Positions 51,165 to 62,676 of a stretch of 64,000 bases of DNA are shown here, piece by piece. The translations under genes and the position numbers were made by a program. The notes beneath the pieces were generated by a model. The model worked only from the letters and a program-made list of their open reading frames with translations, was not told the origin of the DNA and did not search any database. Positions within the stretch are counted from its first letter, which is position 1, and the number at the start of each line of letters is the position of its first letter. The stretch comes from Antennarius striatus (lineage: Eukaryota; Chordata; Actinopteri; Lophiiformes; Antennariidae): assembly GCF_040054535.1 (NCBI RefSeq), contig NC_090782.1, positions 25,582,001-25,646,000 on the forward strand, written 5' to 3'.

Positions 51165-51640
51165 TTATATTTGCAGTCCCTGCTGGAGTTGGCAGGACAC
51201 AGGATTTTGGAGGGAGAACATTACTGCCTCATCCAGTAAGTCACTGATTTCCTCCATATCTAGTTGATAGCAGCATCTAGCAGACATTAGTGGACAGATC
51301 TTAGCTATAGAGAGGGGTGGACCCATGAATTGTTGTCCAACTTGTGCCAATTCAGTTACGTGATTCATTAAGTGCTTCGTTTCTTCTGATGTCTTTGAAA
51401 GATGAATTTAGGATCGCAGCATGACACATGACATGAGAATTTTTAATGTGCTCATACTTGGCTTATTTATCTTCTACCCTTCTGTCCTTTCTTGCCCTGT
51501 ATTGTTCATGTCTTTGACACACCTTCTCTAGAGGCTCACATGCATGGGGCCGGTCTAGACATAGGAAGAATTCAATCAAGTCATCCATCCTTTCAGATTC
51601 ACAGTTTTCACAGCTGAGAGGGTTCACAAGTTATTTACAG
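51165..51640 (-). other. possible coding remnant or unrecognised exons downstream of rgs8
   Basis: Two adjacent minus-strand open stretches look protein-like. The first, about 51620-51465, includes CENCESERMDDLIEFFL and HEQYRARKDRR. It sits behind a CTCTCAG acceptor-like sequence and ends near an AGG-GTAGAAG donor-like site. The second, about 51400-51165, includes SEETKHLMNHVTELAQV and MEEISDLLDEAVMFSL. It follows CTTTCAAAG and can be joined to the first in frame. No family was recognised. It lies within the likely rgs8 3' region and may be chance. Confidence 0.25.
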
Positions 51641-51662
51641 TACAGGTCCAAGTCCTCTGTGG

Positions 51663-54600
51663 TCAAACAGACCTCCGCTGGCCTTGTGCTTGTGCCCTGT
51701 TGACCATATCCTGGTACATTTTGGACCTGAGGAACCGAGGGTAGGAGTCTCTCTCCATGAGGCTGTAGACTTTAGCTTGGATTTCATTGAGGCTGGTTGG
51801 GGAAGGATCCTCCAAACTCTGCCTGGTCTTTTCCCTGGTGCGGTAGTCGATGTTAACCTGCCAGGATTAGTAGAGAGTCAGTTTCTCATCAATAAAACCA
51901 AAGTATTGAGGCTAAAGAGGTTCAGCAAAACACTAGCCTGTCTCATGGTAGTCTAACCAGAGACAGGTTAGACTACCATGAGACATGAAGACGAGAATCA
52001 GACAAGGCACAAACCTCTCTTGGTGCCTGGATATCAATGAACTCCTTGAAGATCTTGTTGGCTTTGGACACTAGTTTGGTTGAGCTCTTGATCTTTTTGT
52101 ATTCCTCGCAGGCCATCCAAAATTCAATGTTCTCGTCACTGAACTCTGTCTTGAGAAACGTCCGGAAAGCAGCCAGGCCATCTGAAAAGTACCAATAAAT
52201 CAGACAGTAAGGGAGGAGGTCTAAACAGCAAAAACATTTCAGAATCATAACTGATGGGTGTGCACTATCTATTTTGGTGCAGCGTTTAAGAACTTTTTCT
52301 TCTAATGTGTGTGTGTTTAATAAATGCTTCAGCATAGAGGAGCTGGTTCATGATAAAAACACAAACATCCTCCTGCAAAGAGACTCCTCCATCCTCACCC
52401 CCACCCTCCATTTTCAGTTTGGATAACTGATGAATTAATTTGCTCTGTGAGGATGACAACACGGGGAAAGGACTTGTTTTTCTAGGGGCCCGTGTCACAT
52501 TGACATATTATTTCTGCTGTTTACCTAACACAGCTGGGAGAGAGGGGATGGCTCATCTGTGCATAGAACAGTTAGTCATACAGAAACACACCCCGACACA
52601 CACAAAACACACGGCCGCTGTTTGAAGAAGGACCAAAAATAACTGACCGATTAAGCCTCAGTGAAGCTCCCTCTGGTGCACTTCAACTGTTTCTGGAAAG
52701 AGGGATGCTGCGTTTTCTGCTCACTGACACACTTTGTGGAACGCCGGGCTGGTTTCATTCCCGTGGGGCAAAGTACCAGTGTTGTGTCACTTCCTTTAGC
52801 ATCTCGGATGCAGAAGGTAGGCGTGGCATCAACACTGGATTGGGATTGGCATCCCAATCCCTAATGTCACCCGTCTGTGCTTGGTGTTGGTCTGTGAGTC
52901 CATTAAATACATCAGCATGTTTTTGTGTGAGGCGACCGCTGACCAATAGCAGCCCTAAGAAGATGAAGAACACTGACGCAGCCGTGGTAAGTTCTTGAAG
53001 ATTAAATTTGCCTGCATGTTTGTCATGAGCGAAAGCACCATCTGTAACTCTGTCATATATTTTAAAAGCACAGCACCGGTTCTTGACAACATCACAGAAT
53101 GTTCTCACATTAACAAGATGTGTGTGGACGCACCGGCCCCCCCGCCCCCCCCCAGCATGCACACACACAGCTTTACAAACTGAAGAGTGAAAGCAGGCAG
53201 CAATAACTTTAATACCCCCCTTCCCCTTTTCAAATTTGATTACGGAAATTTGATTGCAATATCGTATCAAGGGAACATTGAATAAAGTGCACCCGTTGCT
53301 TTGACGTTATGTAATGTGTGTGTTTGTGTGTCTGCTGATATTGACTTATGACTTATCCCGTTTACGGAGGTGTTATGTAATAATCTGTATACGAGCAAAC
53401 AGATGATGCTCAAGAATTACAGTCCATGCCAGTCATTGGCTCCATGGTTGTTCTCTGGAGAGAAACATATATATGACACTACTGGAGGGAGTGTAAAGAG
53501 AAATCTACTCCTTTGTTCCCTACTTAAAATACCTGGAAAATAGTCATCAGCATGAAGAGTCAACAGATTGTTGTTTTGGAGATTATCTCAGTAACTATTC
53601 GAACGAGCATCGAACAGAACGTGAGTGTTCTTACAATCCTAACTTCTAAGATGAGCTTCGGTGGTGGTCGTCTTGTCCGAAGCTCACTCCCCCAAATTAT
53701 ACATGCTGCTTTTCAAGAAAGTGATTTTTTTTGTTTCCATGGAAACAGGATTTTCAAGGTGAGCCTTGAGTATGACCATATCGTTATATTATACAGTAGA
53801 CTCATTAAACTTTACATCTGAATTAACCATGTTGAGCCTTTTGATATTTAGACTTTTCAATTAGAGAGAAGAACAATATCTGATGAACGTCACTGAAGTA
53901 ACAGCAGACACGTCTGTGCTGATGCATTTACTGACCAGTGTTTTAGGGGGATATTTCATCCCTGGATAATTCTTTGTATGTTACAAAAATGTTCCCCTAA
54001 GCATTGGATGGGATATGCATTACAGTTACAATTCTTCCTCTTTAAGGTTTTATAAATCCAAAAACAGAAAACTGAAATCTGAGCAAACAGGGTACAGATT
54101 TCCATATTGATTCCTCCGACTTGACCCTCCAGTGTCCGATAAAACGCAGATATCTTGAAAGGCAAAGGTTTTGTTTTAAGTCGTCCCCTCAGTGAGTCAG
54201 ATGTCACTGATGGATGGTAAGGAAATAGAAAAGCCTTGAATATATGGGTGTTTGAGAGTCTGCGCCTGCATGTGTTCAGTCCACAGGGATGGACAAGAAT
54301 GTGAGTCAGCGTGTAGAGAGGACTCCTCACAACACGGTAATGAAACCATTACATAAGAACGACTCGGAAATGAACTTTTCTTGTACTGAATGAAAAACTT
54401 TTGAGCATTACCACTGAATTAAGGGGGTGTTAATGTTCTTGATGCCTGCTGTACGTGATGTTCCTTGTGCTGTAGAGACTGTTCAACCTGAAAAACAGAA
54501 AATGTCCACTTACATTTGTGAGAGAGAAGGCGATCAAATGATTCTGACCATCGCACAACCTCATCCGTTGACAGCCTGGAGGATGGAAATCCAGAGGAAA

Positions 54601-55286
54601 CAGCATGAAGTGCTTATGTGCACTGATAACACAAGATGGTGCTGCATGTATTATTGAGGGATGGCTGAGTTTAATGAATGATGTATCCGCTGGTCGCAGC
54701 TGCTCTTCCATTTCAGGATGTAATTTAAGTTTAATGTCTGGGCACATTTATAGAATGATGACGGAAAGTAGAGAAGGTAAGATAAACACATTTAATGCTC
54801 TTTTATAAAGTAGTGGTGAAATTATACCAGACATGCTGTCTGAGAGATGACAGACACACAACGTAATCATACACCTCCACCTCTGGGGTACAACAGTGTG
54901 CTTGATCGCCTTACTGGGCAACACATTCTGTTCACACTGGGTAAAAGTCAGCATCTTGTGACCTCTGCTGCTTCAAAGATGATCATTACTAATCAATCAA
55001 TCAAAATAAAGATCTGCCTCCAGAGTTATGGATGTATACTTCAATATTTCTTTAATCAAGGTCCTAAGATGGACCCTTGTTGAACCACAGGCGTAATTTC
55101 CCTTCACAGTGTCCACGTTTGATGCATAGAACTCAAGTTAGTTTGAATGAATTAGGATTATTTTGACAGACTCACTTCAGACACCTTGCTGTGGTCTCGT
55201 GTGCCGGAGGCAGAAACTCGGAGAAGTCGGTATAGGAGTCTGATTTGTGAGACAGGCAGCCTAGTCTGGTCTTCATGGTGGTGATC
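51663..55286 (-). CDS. rgs8: regulator of G-protein signalling 8, four exons found, first exon missing
   Basis: Minus-strand exons are 55286-55176, 54575-54514, 52181-52015 and 51857-51663. All are GT-AG and in phase (111, 62, 167, 195 bp). The first of these starts mid-codon at an acceptor, so either an upstream exon exists or translation starts at the internal ATG (55276), giving 174 aa. [14 protein letters not shown] matches the RGS8 N-terminal region. [67 protein letters not shown] and [16 protein letters not shown] are clearly RGS8. Unlike rgs4, rgs5 and rgs16 it has no MCKG start in the exons seen. Expected role: GAP for Gi/o and Gq alpha, mainly neuronal in mammals. Intron 4, between the last two exons, is only 157 bp and contains a strong hairpin. 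Confidence 0.92.
51939..51985. repeat. perfect inverted repeat, 20-bp arms, in the last rgs8 intron
   Basis: Left arm 51939-51958 and right arm 51966-51985 are exact reverse complements, with a 7-nt loop. They occupy nearly a third of the 157-bp intron. Confidence 0.95.
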
Positions 55287-55389
55287 CTGCAGAGAAAATA
55301 CCATATAACAAAAAATAAAAAAGAATGAGGCTATAACATGGAAACTTGTGTAGAGCTGGGTGAACATGAACCCACAGCGTCACCAAAGA

Positions 55390-58300
55390 AGAATAATTAT
55401 CAGTCTGACCTTCCATTATTCAATGAACTTAGTTCAGGATTTGTCTACAATTGTAGACCGTTCTTGTACACCTTGAGGGAACAACTCATAAAATATACAG
55501 TAATTTAAAAGATAAGTCGAAAAAAAATACGAGGCAGCATACTCACAAATTAAGCAACAACTATTATCCACTTTGCTGTTTTTAGCTGATGCTAACTACT
55601 GTTAGCTGTGTTGAAAGCAACAAACAAAGATGTTTTATGAGCTTTTATTTTCCTCGTAACGACTTTGGGATTCATCTCATATCTGTGGTTTGATTCTTTT
55701 TGGGAAGTTGTCAAGTATGTGTGTCTGAATGTGTTTCCTGGTTTGTTCTGTCATGACATGTCGTCAACAGAACCCAACCATGCAGACAGACTATTACATA
55801 GACACCTAAATAAATACTTGGAGATGCTTCCACACATGAAATGATTTACAATGCATGCATTGTGTGAACGGGTGACACTAATGTTATGTGTCCAACACCA
55901 GTTAACTGTAACACATTCTGACCAGTGTTCACCTTTACTAACTCATCTATACTACACACAATATTAACTTATTTTTGGCTCCAGTAAAAACACTACTAGG
56001 TGTATTCTATTGGTCAAGGATGCACCTGCAGATGGTTTGATTGGATTATGAAGAGTCTTCAGCCTGAACTTTCAGTGGAAGCTTGTTACCCCAAGTGTGA
56101 GAGTAAAGACTACAAACACAATATTTTGAATTTTGAGTTCTTTATTTTCCAATTTCTACAGAATACAATAAATGCTCAATGAACACTAATCATTCTGAAT
56201 ATCATTGTCATTTCAATCACAGACTTTTCTCTGGGCCTTTGATCCCATTATTTAGAATTAAACACTGGGCACACGGAAGAGGTGTATGGTTCCACTGGTG
56301 TATTCCTCTGCCTCTTCATCGATCACATTGGGTGTTTTCATAATTTTATCAAACTTCTTGCTTTCTATGCGAATCCAAAACCCTTGTCCTCCAGGGACTG
56401 CAGCTCTTTCTCCACTGCAACAGTTGATTTGTTGTTGTCAGACGTGTGGTTAGTCTTTGAGACACAAATCAAACCGCCTGTAGAAAATAAAAAAATAGCC
56501 ATTGTGAAGACTGATGATTTGGTGTCATGATTATAGCAATTTGACAAATTAGAGATATAATACAAATAGTAGTCTGTCAAATCTTGAAATTGAATGAAGG
56601 TTTATTTGTTTGTGTAGATTCTAATTCATCTAGGTCATGGTAAACCTTGAAGGTACAACTTGAAGCAACTGCACTTTTAGGTTTTGGAAATATTTCACCT
56701 TTAACCCAAGATGCACCCTGAGTCCTACCAGATTGGTAGGTTTGACCAATAGATCTTTTTGAACGAAACACTGAAAACACGCCTGGAGACCATCTTGCAA
56801 AGGGCAGTTTTTGAGTTATGACCTGGAACAGGAGTCTAATCCATATCAAGACTGGACTGGTTCTCATATCCCTGACCTGCTCACTAGTGACTGGGAGTAA
56901 ACACAGTGGAACTGGGCTGGGCTGTAGCTGCTTACCTGGTTTAGTGACCTGGTACAACTCTGTCAAAATGCTGAGTGGTACATAATTAGGCTGCAAAGCA
57001 CTAATCATGGCCACCACATCAAACATACCTGAAATGATCACCAGGGAAGGCAGAATGAGAAAGATGTTTAAAAAAGTAAATAAAATAATGTACAGTTTTT
57101 ACAGTACATATGTCTATACTACCAGCTTTGAAAGGCAGTGGGTTTGGTCCTAGTAGGATCTCTTTAAGTTCTTCATACAGTCCGGTCTCAGTAGCCAGCT
57201 TTATCATTTCTTTACTGCAGTCTATTCCCACAAAGTGTTTGAACCCATGTTTGTTCATCTATGTAAAGGAAAACAAAGACAAGGCTGACCATCAAGCTAC
57301 CGCAAAGATATTCAATCAGAATAACAAACTATTTTTCCAGGAAAGTGGAAGCCAACTAGAAATCATCAGATCGATGAGGACAGGACAGAGTTACAGACTT
57401 AATTACGTTCTATTTGGATTAGATCGTGACTATTAAAGATATCATAGTAAACTCAGTATCAACAACAAGAAGCGAAGCGTTTTAGAACTGGATCCTCACC
57501 AATTTAGGTAACTGTCCGGGTCCACAGGCAACATCCAAGACCAAGGCATCCTCTGGCTTCCCATTGAAGTTTGAAGCAATTATATCTGCTGCCAGCTTTG
57601 GTGACTGGTACTCCATGAGTTCGAGGTCCTGTTCCAGTCGGAGTTAGTTATTAATACCACAGCTAGTCATCAGTACCATCAAAATCAACCCAAGATATGT
57701 TAGTCAGCTGTACTGGATTGAGAAACAAGAAATGTTAACTGACCGATTCGTAGGTCGCTGCCCATTTGTCGTACTTTTCGATTATGGTCATCCCCTCTGG
57801 ATGATGCTCTCTGAGATACTTCATTGTGTTCCTTACATCTTTTATAGTCCTGGTTGCCATTTTTGCACACTGAGCTTCAAGCCGGGCACAGCAGCACAGA
57901 GGGAGTGAACTGATCTATAGTGTTTTGAGTAGCTAAATACTTCCACAGTCATGTCAGGACTTAGTTTGTTAATCTGCCCACACTAGATTTCTAACTGTTA
58001 CTATAGCATCCTGTCTTTCCAGAATCTCCTTCCACCTCTCTGCTTACAACCATGTCATTGCTGTTGATTGGGGTCATTGAGTGATCAGTGGCTATACTCT
58101 TTAAACTATGTTCAGCTGTTTCTTCCCTGCTAGATTGTTAGTGACTTGTCCATCTTTTCGTTGTTCCTTTTCCGTTTGACTATCGTGTTCTGATTCTGCT
58201 ACTTTCCTGGATTCTGCCTGTTCGCCTGATCCCTGTCTGATGTTTCATCCTGCTGGTTCAAATACCTGGTTTTGGACTCTCTTTTGACTTAAACTCTGAA

Positions 58301-58844
58301 TTTGAATGTATCTCTAATGTCCTGCTTTTGGGTTTTACCTGCCTTCCTCGTGACAGAACAATGTACACATAGTGAACCCAGGTGACCTGCAACACCTCAG
58401 TGGGAGGTGGTTGTACACCTGCCAACTCCAACAATACAGTCACTAGCTTGTCTTCTTGGCTGAGGCTATGTGAGCAGTGACTGTTTGGCAGGCGTGAAGC
58501 ACAGTAGCAAGTAAGGAAGCTTTGCGAAGATTCCGTGAATCAAACCAAACCTGTCATTAAACCTGACCCGCCTGGGGGCTGACGCCTACCCCAGCCAACT
58601 GGGATGTCTTTCATGTGCATTGTAGAGTCACATAAAAGAAACAACTACTCACGGACACACTGACACCTACTGACACCTACTGACAATTTGGAGTTATCGA
58701 CTCACCTAAATTGAACCTTTTAGGATGTGGTAGGATGTTGAAGAACCCTGAGAGAACCCAAAACATACAAACTCCGAACAGAAAGGACTCAAATCCACAG
58801 GAACGTCAAATAGAACAAGACTATAAGAAGGACAGCATCAGCAG
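55390..58844. repeat. tandem duplication unit 1 (METTL27-like copy 1)
   Basis: It begins at AATTATCAGTCTGACC. The same junction sequence recurs at about 58845 and 63955, and gene, introns and flanks repeat in order. The unit is about 3.45 kb. Unit 2 is about 1.6 kb longer because of two insertions. Confidence 0.85.
56258..57860 (-). pseudogene. METTL27-like methyltransferase copy 1, frameshift in last exon
   Basis: Minus-strand exons are 57860-57744, 57628-57500, 57258-57123, 57028-56936 and 56477 onward. The protein starts MATRTIKDVRNTMKYLREH, then YDKWAATYES. SAM-binding motif I is VLDVACGPGQLP, followed by VGIDCSKEM and FDVVAMISAL. This is a class I SAM-dependent methyltransferase of the METTL27/WBSCR27 type; the substrate is unknown. 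Compared with copy 2, exon 5 lacks one base near 56380. The frame therefore reaches TAG at 56367-56365, giving 195 aa instead of about 232. Downstream the old frame stays open to TAA at 56260-56258, so the lesion looks recent or could be an assembly error. The gene may still make a truncated protein. AATAAA lies at 56146-56141. Confidence 0.75.
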
Positions 58845-59676
58845 AGGAGAGTAATTATCAATCTGACCTTATATTAATCACTAAACCTAGTTTAGTGACT
58901 AATGCAATTGTAGATCGTTCTTGTACACCTTAAGAGGACAACTTGTAAAAAGTGGCTTCGACAAATACAAGGCAACATACAAGCAAATTAAGCAACAACT
59001 ATTATCCGCTTTACTGTTTTAAGCTGATGCTAACTAGTGTAAACTGTGTTGAAAGCAACAAAGCAAGAAGTTTTGAACTTTTATTTTCTCCATTTAATGA
59101 TGCCATCAGTCATCTCATATCTTTGGTTTGATTCATCTAGTCAAGTCTACGTATGGATGTGTTTACTGGTTTGGTCTGTCATGTCTTCAGCACAACCCAA
59201 CCACACGTCGATACCCAACTACGCACAATGCTAAAGAAAGTCTTGTAGATATTTTCACACATTGAATGATAAATGAGTGACATCAACGTTATGTGTCCAA
59301 CACCAGTTAACTCAGGACACGTTCTGACCAGCGTTCACCTTTACTAACTCATCTATACTACACACATTAACCTCATTTGGCTCCTGTAAAAACACCAGTT
59401 GAATTGTCAAGGATGCACCTGCAGATGGTTTGACTACATTATGAAAGAGTCTCCAGCCTGAATGGAAGCTTGTTAGCAACCATTGCAAGTGTGAGAGTAA
59501 AGACCACAGACACAATACCTTGTCTTTTATTGAGTTTTTTATTCTCTAATTTTTACAGAATACAATAAAATGCTCAGTGAACACTAATCATTCTGAATAT
59601 CAGTGTCCTTTCAATCACAGACTTTCCTCTGGGCCTTTGATTTTTATGGTTATGATCCCATTACGTAGGATTAAAC

Positions 59677-60475
59677 ATGGACTATGATGTTTGCAGATGA
59701 CATTGTGAGAGCAGTGAGAGCAGGGAACAGGTGGAGGAGAAGCTAGAGAGGTGGAGGTTTGTCCTGGAAAGGAGAGGAATGACGGTTAGCCGCAGTAAGA
59801 CAGAGTACATGTGTGTGAATGAGAGGGACCCAAGTGGAAGAGTGAGGTTACAGGGAGAAGAGATCAAGAAGGTGGAGGATTTGAAGTACTTAGGGTCAAC
59901 AGTCCAGAGCAATGGAGAGTGTGGAAAAGAGGTGAAGAAGCGTGTCCAGGCAGGATGGAACGGGTGGAGGAAAGTGTCAGGTGTGATGTGTGATAGAAGA
60001 GTTTCAGCTAAAATGAAAGGAAAGGTGTACAAAACTGTGGTGAGACCAGCGATGTTGTTTGGTCTAGAGACAGTGTCACTGAGGAAAAGACAGGAGACAG
60101 AGCTGGAGGTAGCAGAGATGAAGATGCTGAGGTTCTCTCTGGGAGTGACCAGGATGGATAGGATCAGGAATGAGTCCATCAGAGGGACAGCACATGTTAG
60201 AGGTTCTGGAGATAAAGTCAGAGAGGCCAGACTGAGATGGTTTGGACATGTCCAGAGGAGAGATAGTGAATATATTGGTAGAAGGATGCTGAGTTCTGAA
60301 CTGCCAGGCAGGAGGCCTAGAGGAAGACCAAAGAGGAGGTTTATGGATGTAGTGAAAGAGGACATGAAGGTAGTTGGTGTGAGAGAAGAGGATGTAGAGG
60401 ACAGGGTTAGATGGAGGCAATTGATCTGCTGTGTGTGACCCCTGAAGGGAAAAGCCGAAAGGAAAAGAAGAAGAT
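59677..60475 (+). mobile_element. 5'-truncated non-LTR retrotransposon with 12-bp target-site duplication
   Basis: Flanked by GTAGGATTAAAC (59665-59676) and GTAGGGTTAAAC (60476-60487), and absent from the matching site in unit 1. It starts just before the reverse-transcriptase catalytic motif MMFADDIV (about 59684-59707) and ends TGACCCCTGAAGGG...GAAGAAGATG, the usual tail of this fish LINE group. It lies antisense to METTL27 copy 2, next to its stop codon, and so extends or disrupts that gene's 3' UTR. Confidence 0.88.
59731..60438 (+). CDS. LINE reverse-transcriptase C-terminal fragment, about 235 codons open
   Basis: The open frame includes VEEKLERWRFVLERRGMTVS, KYLGSTVQSNGECGKEVKKR, KMLRFSLGVTRMDRIRNE and RLRWFGHVQRRDSEYIGRR. 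This is the standard thumb/C-terminal part of fish non-LTR RTs. The FADD motif lies upstream in a different frame, so a frameshift separates them. There is no proper start codon (the frame opens with GTG). It is a dead but little-decayed copy with no host function implied. Confidence 0.8.
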   Translation: MEEKLERWRFVLERRGMTVSRSKTEYMCVNERDPSGRVRLQGEEIKKVEDLKYLGSTVQSNGECGKEVKKRVQAGWNGWRKVSGVMCDRRVSAKMKGKVYKTVVRPAMLFGLETVSLRKRQETELEVAEMKMLRFSLGVTRMDRIRNESIRGTAHVRGSGDKVREARLRWFGHVQRRDSEYIGRRMLSSELPGRRPRGRPKRRFMDVVKEDMKVVGVREEDVEDRVRWRQLICCV

Positions 60476-60481
60476 GTAGGG

Positions 60482-62163
60482 TTAAACACTGGGTACACGG
60501 AAGAGGTGTATGGTTCCACTAGTGTATCCCTCAGCCTCTTCGTTGTTTTTCAGGCAGGTTTTTTTCAGAATTTTATCAAACTTCTTTCTTTCTATGCGAA
60601 TCCACAACCCCTTCTCCACCAGGGTCTGCAGCTCTTTCTCCAAGTCAACAGTTGATTTGCCGTCATCAAACATGTGGTTAGTCTTCGAAACACAAATTAA
60701 GCCGCCTGCAGAAGAATAAAAAAATAGCCATTGTAAAGACTGATGATTTGGTTTCACGATTATAGCAATATCAGGACAAATTAAAGATATAATAAAATAT
60801 TAGTCTGTGAAATCTTGAAATGAAAGCTTATTTTTTTGTGTAGATTCATGGTAGTCATGGTAACTCTTGAAAGTACAACCTGAAACAACTGCACTTTTAG
60901 GATTTGGAATCATTTCGCCTTTATTCCAAGATGCATCCTGAGATTTAACAGATTGGTAGGGTTGACCAGTAGATCTCTGTGTGAACGTTCACAGAGATCT
61001 ATTGACCAAGGGCAGTTACGACTGCCCTTGCTGCACTTGCCAAGGGCACTTGCCAAGGGCAGTTTTTGAGTTATGACCTGGAACAGGAGTCTAATCCATA
61101 TCAAGACTGGACTGGTTCTCATATCCCTGACCTGCTCACTAGTGACTGGGAGTAAACACAGTGGAACTGGGCTGGGCTGTAGCTGCTTACCTGGTTTAGT
61201 GACCTGGCACATCTCTGTCAAAATGCTGAATGGTACATAAGTGGGCTCCAAAGCACCAAGTATTACCACCACATCAAACATACCTGAAATGATCACCAGG
61301 GAAGGCAGAATGAGAAAGATGTTAAAAAAGTAAATGAAATAATGTACAGTTTTTACAGTACATATGTCTATACTACCAGCTTTGAAAGGCAGTGGGTTTG
61401 GTCCTAGTAGGATTTCTTTAAGTTCTTTGTAGAGTCCAGTCTCAGTAGCCAGCTTTATCATTTCTTTACTGCCGTCTATTCCCACAAAGTGTTTGAACCC
61501 GTGTTTGTTCATCTATGTAGAGGAAAACAAAGACAAGGCTGACCATCAAGCTACCGCAAAGATATTCAGTCAGTATAACAACAAACTATTTGTCTACACA
61601 TTTTGCCATGTTCCTGCGGAAAGTGGAAGTCAAATAGAAATCATCAGATCAAATGAGGAAAGAAACATTTGACTTTGTTTGTGGAACTTTGGAGATTTAG
61701 GGATTTTGTGATGTTCTATTTCGATCATGACTATCAAAGATTTCATAATAACCTCTCAATATCAACGACGACCAGTAAAGCATTCTAGACCTGCATCCTC
61801 ACCCATTTAGGCAACTGTCCAGGTCCACAGGCAACATCCAAGACCAAGGCATCCTCTGGCTGCCCATTGAAGTTTGAAGCAATTATATCTGCTGCCAGCT
61901 TTGGTGACTGGTACTCCATAAGTTCGAGGTCCTGTTCCAGTCGGAGTTAGTTATTAATACCACAGCTAGTCATCAGTACCATCAAAATCAACCCAAGATA
62001 TGTTAGTCAGCTGTACTGAAGTGAGAAACAAGAAATGTTAACTGACCGATTTGTAGGTCGCTGCCCATTTGTCGTACTTCTCGATTGCGGTCAACCCCTC
62101 TGGATCGTGCTCCCTGAGATACTTCATTGTGTTCCTTACATCTTTTATAGTCCTGGTTGCCAT
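60482..62163 (-). CDS. METTL27-like SAM-dependent methyltransferase, copy 2, 5 exons, 232 aa
   Basis: Minus-strand exons are 62163-62047, 61931-61803, 61512-61377, 61283-61191 and 60705-60482. All are GT-AG and in phase (117, 129, 136, 93, 224 bp), and it ends with TAA. It starts MATRTIKDVRNTMKYLREHD, then YDKWAATYKS. SAM-binding motif I is VLDVACGPGQLP (about residues 72-83). It continues with VGIDGSKEM, the beta-4 region MFDVVVILGALEP, and QVTKPGGLICVSKTN. The length and motif order fit METTL27 (human about 245 aa). It would bind S-adenosylmethionine; the substrate of the family is not known to me. The last exon is intact here, unlike in copy 1. A retrotransposon begins 5 bp past the TAA if the target duplication is counted as flank. 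Confidence 0.82.
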
Positions 62164-62676
62164 TTTTGCACACTGAGCTTCAAGCCGGGCACAGCAGCAC
62201 AGAGGGAGTGAACTGATCTATAGTGTTTTGAGTAGCTAAATACTTCCACAGTCATGTCAGGACTTGAGTTTGTTAATCTGCCCACAAGAGATTTCTAGCT
62301 GTTACTATTGCATCCTGTCTTTCCAGAATCTCCTTCCACCTCTCTGCTTACAACCATGTCATTGCTGTTGATTGGGGTCATTGAGTGATCAGTGGCTATA
62401 CTCTTTAAACTATGTTAAGCTGTTTCTTCCCTGCTAGATTGTTAGTGACTTGTCCAACTTTTCGTTGTTCCTCTTCCGTTTGACTATCGTGTTCTGATTC
62501 TGCTACTTTCCTGGATTCTGCCTGTTCGCCTGATCCCTGTCTGATGTGTCATCCTGCTGGTTCAAATACCTGGTTTTGGACTCTCTTTTGACTTAAACTC
62601 TGAATTTGAATGTATCTCTAATGTCCTGCTTTTGGGTTTTCCCTGCCTTCCTCGTGACAGAACAATGTACACATAG

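Noticed and set aside
52755-53270. 171-codon minus-strand frame inside rgs8 intron 3
   Set aside because: Low-complexity composition and no match to RGS8. The true exon 3 was found at 54575-54514.
54660-54720. Minus-strand [16 protein letters not shown] resembling the rgs8 exon 3 protein
   Set aside because: No Trp, no suitable acceptor or donor. A correct exon 3 with perfect phase lies about 100 bp downstream.
59682-60365. 227-codon minus-strand frame
   Set aside because: Exact antisense of the LINE reverse-transcriptase frame on the plus strand.
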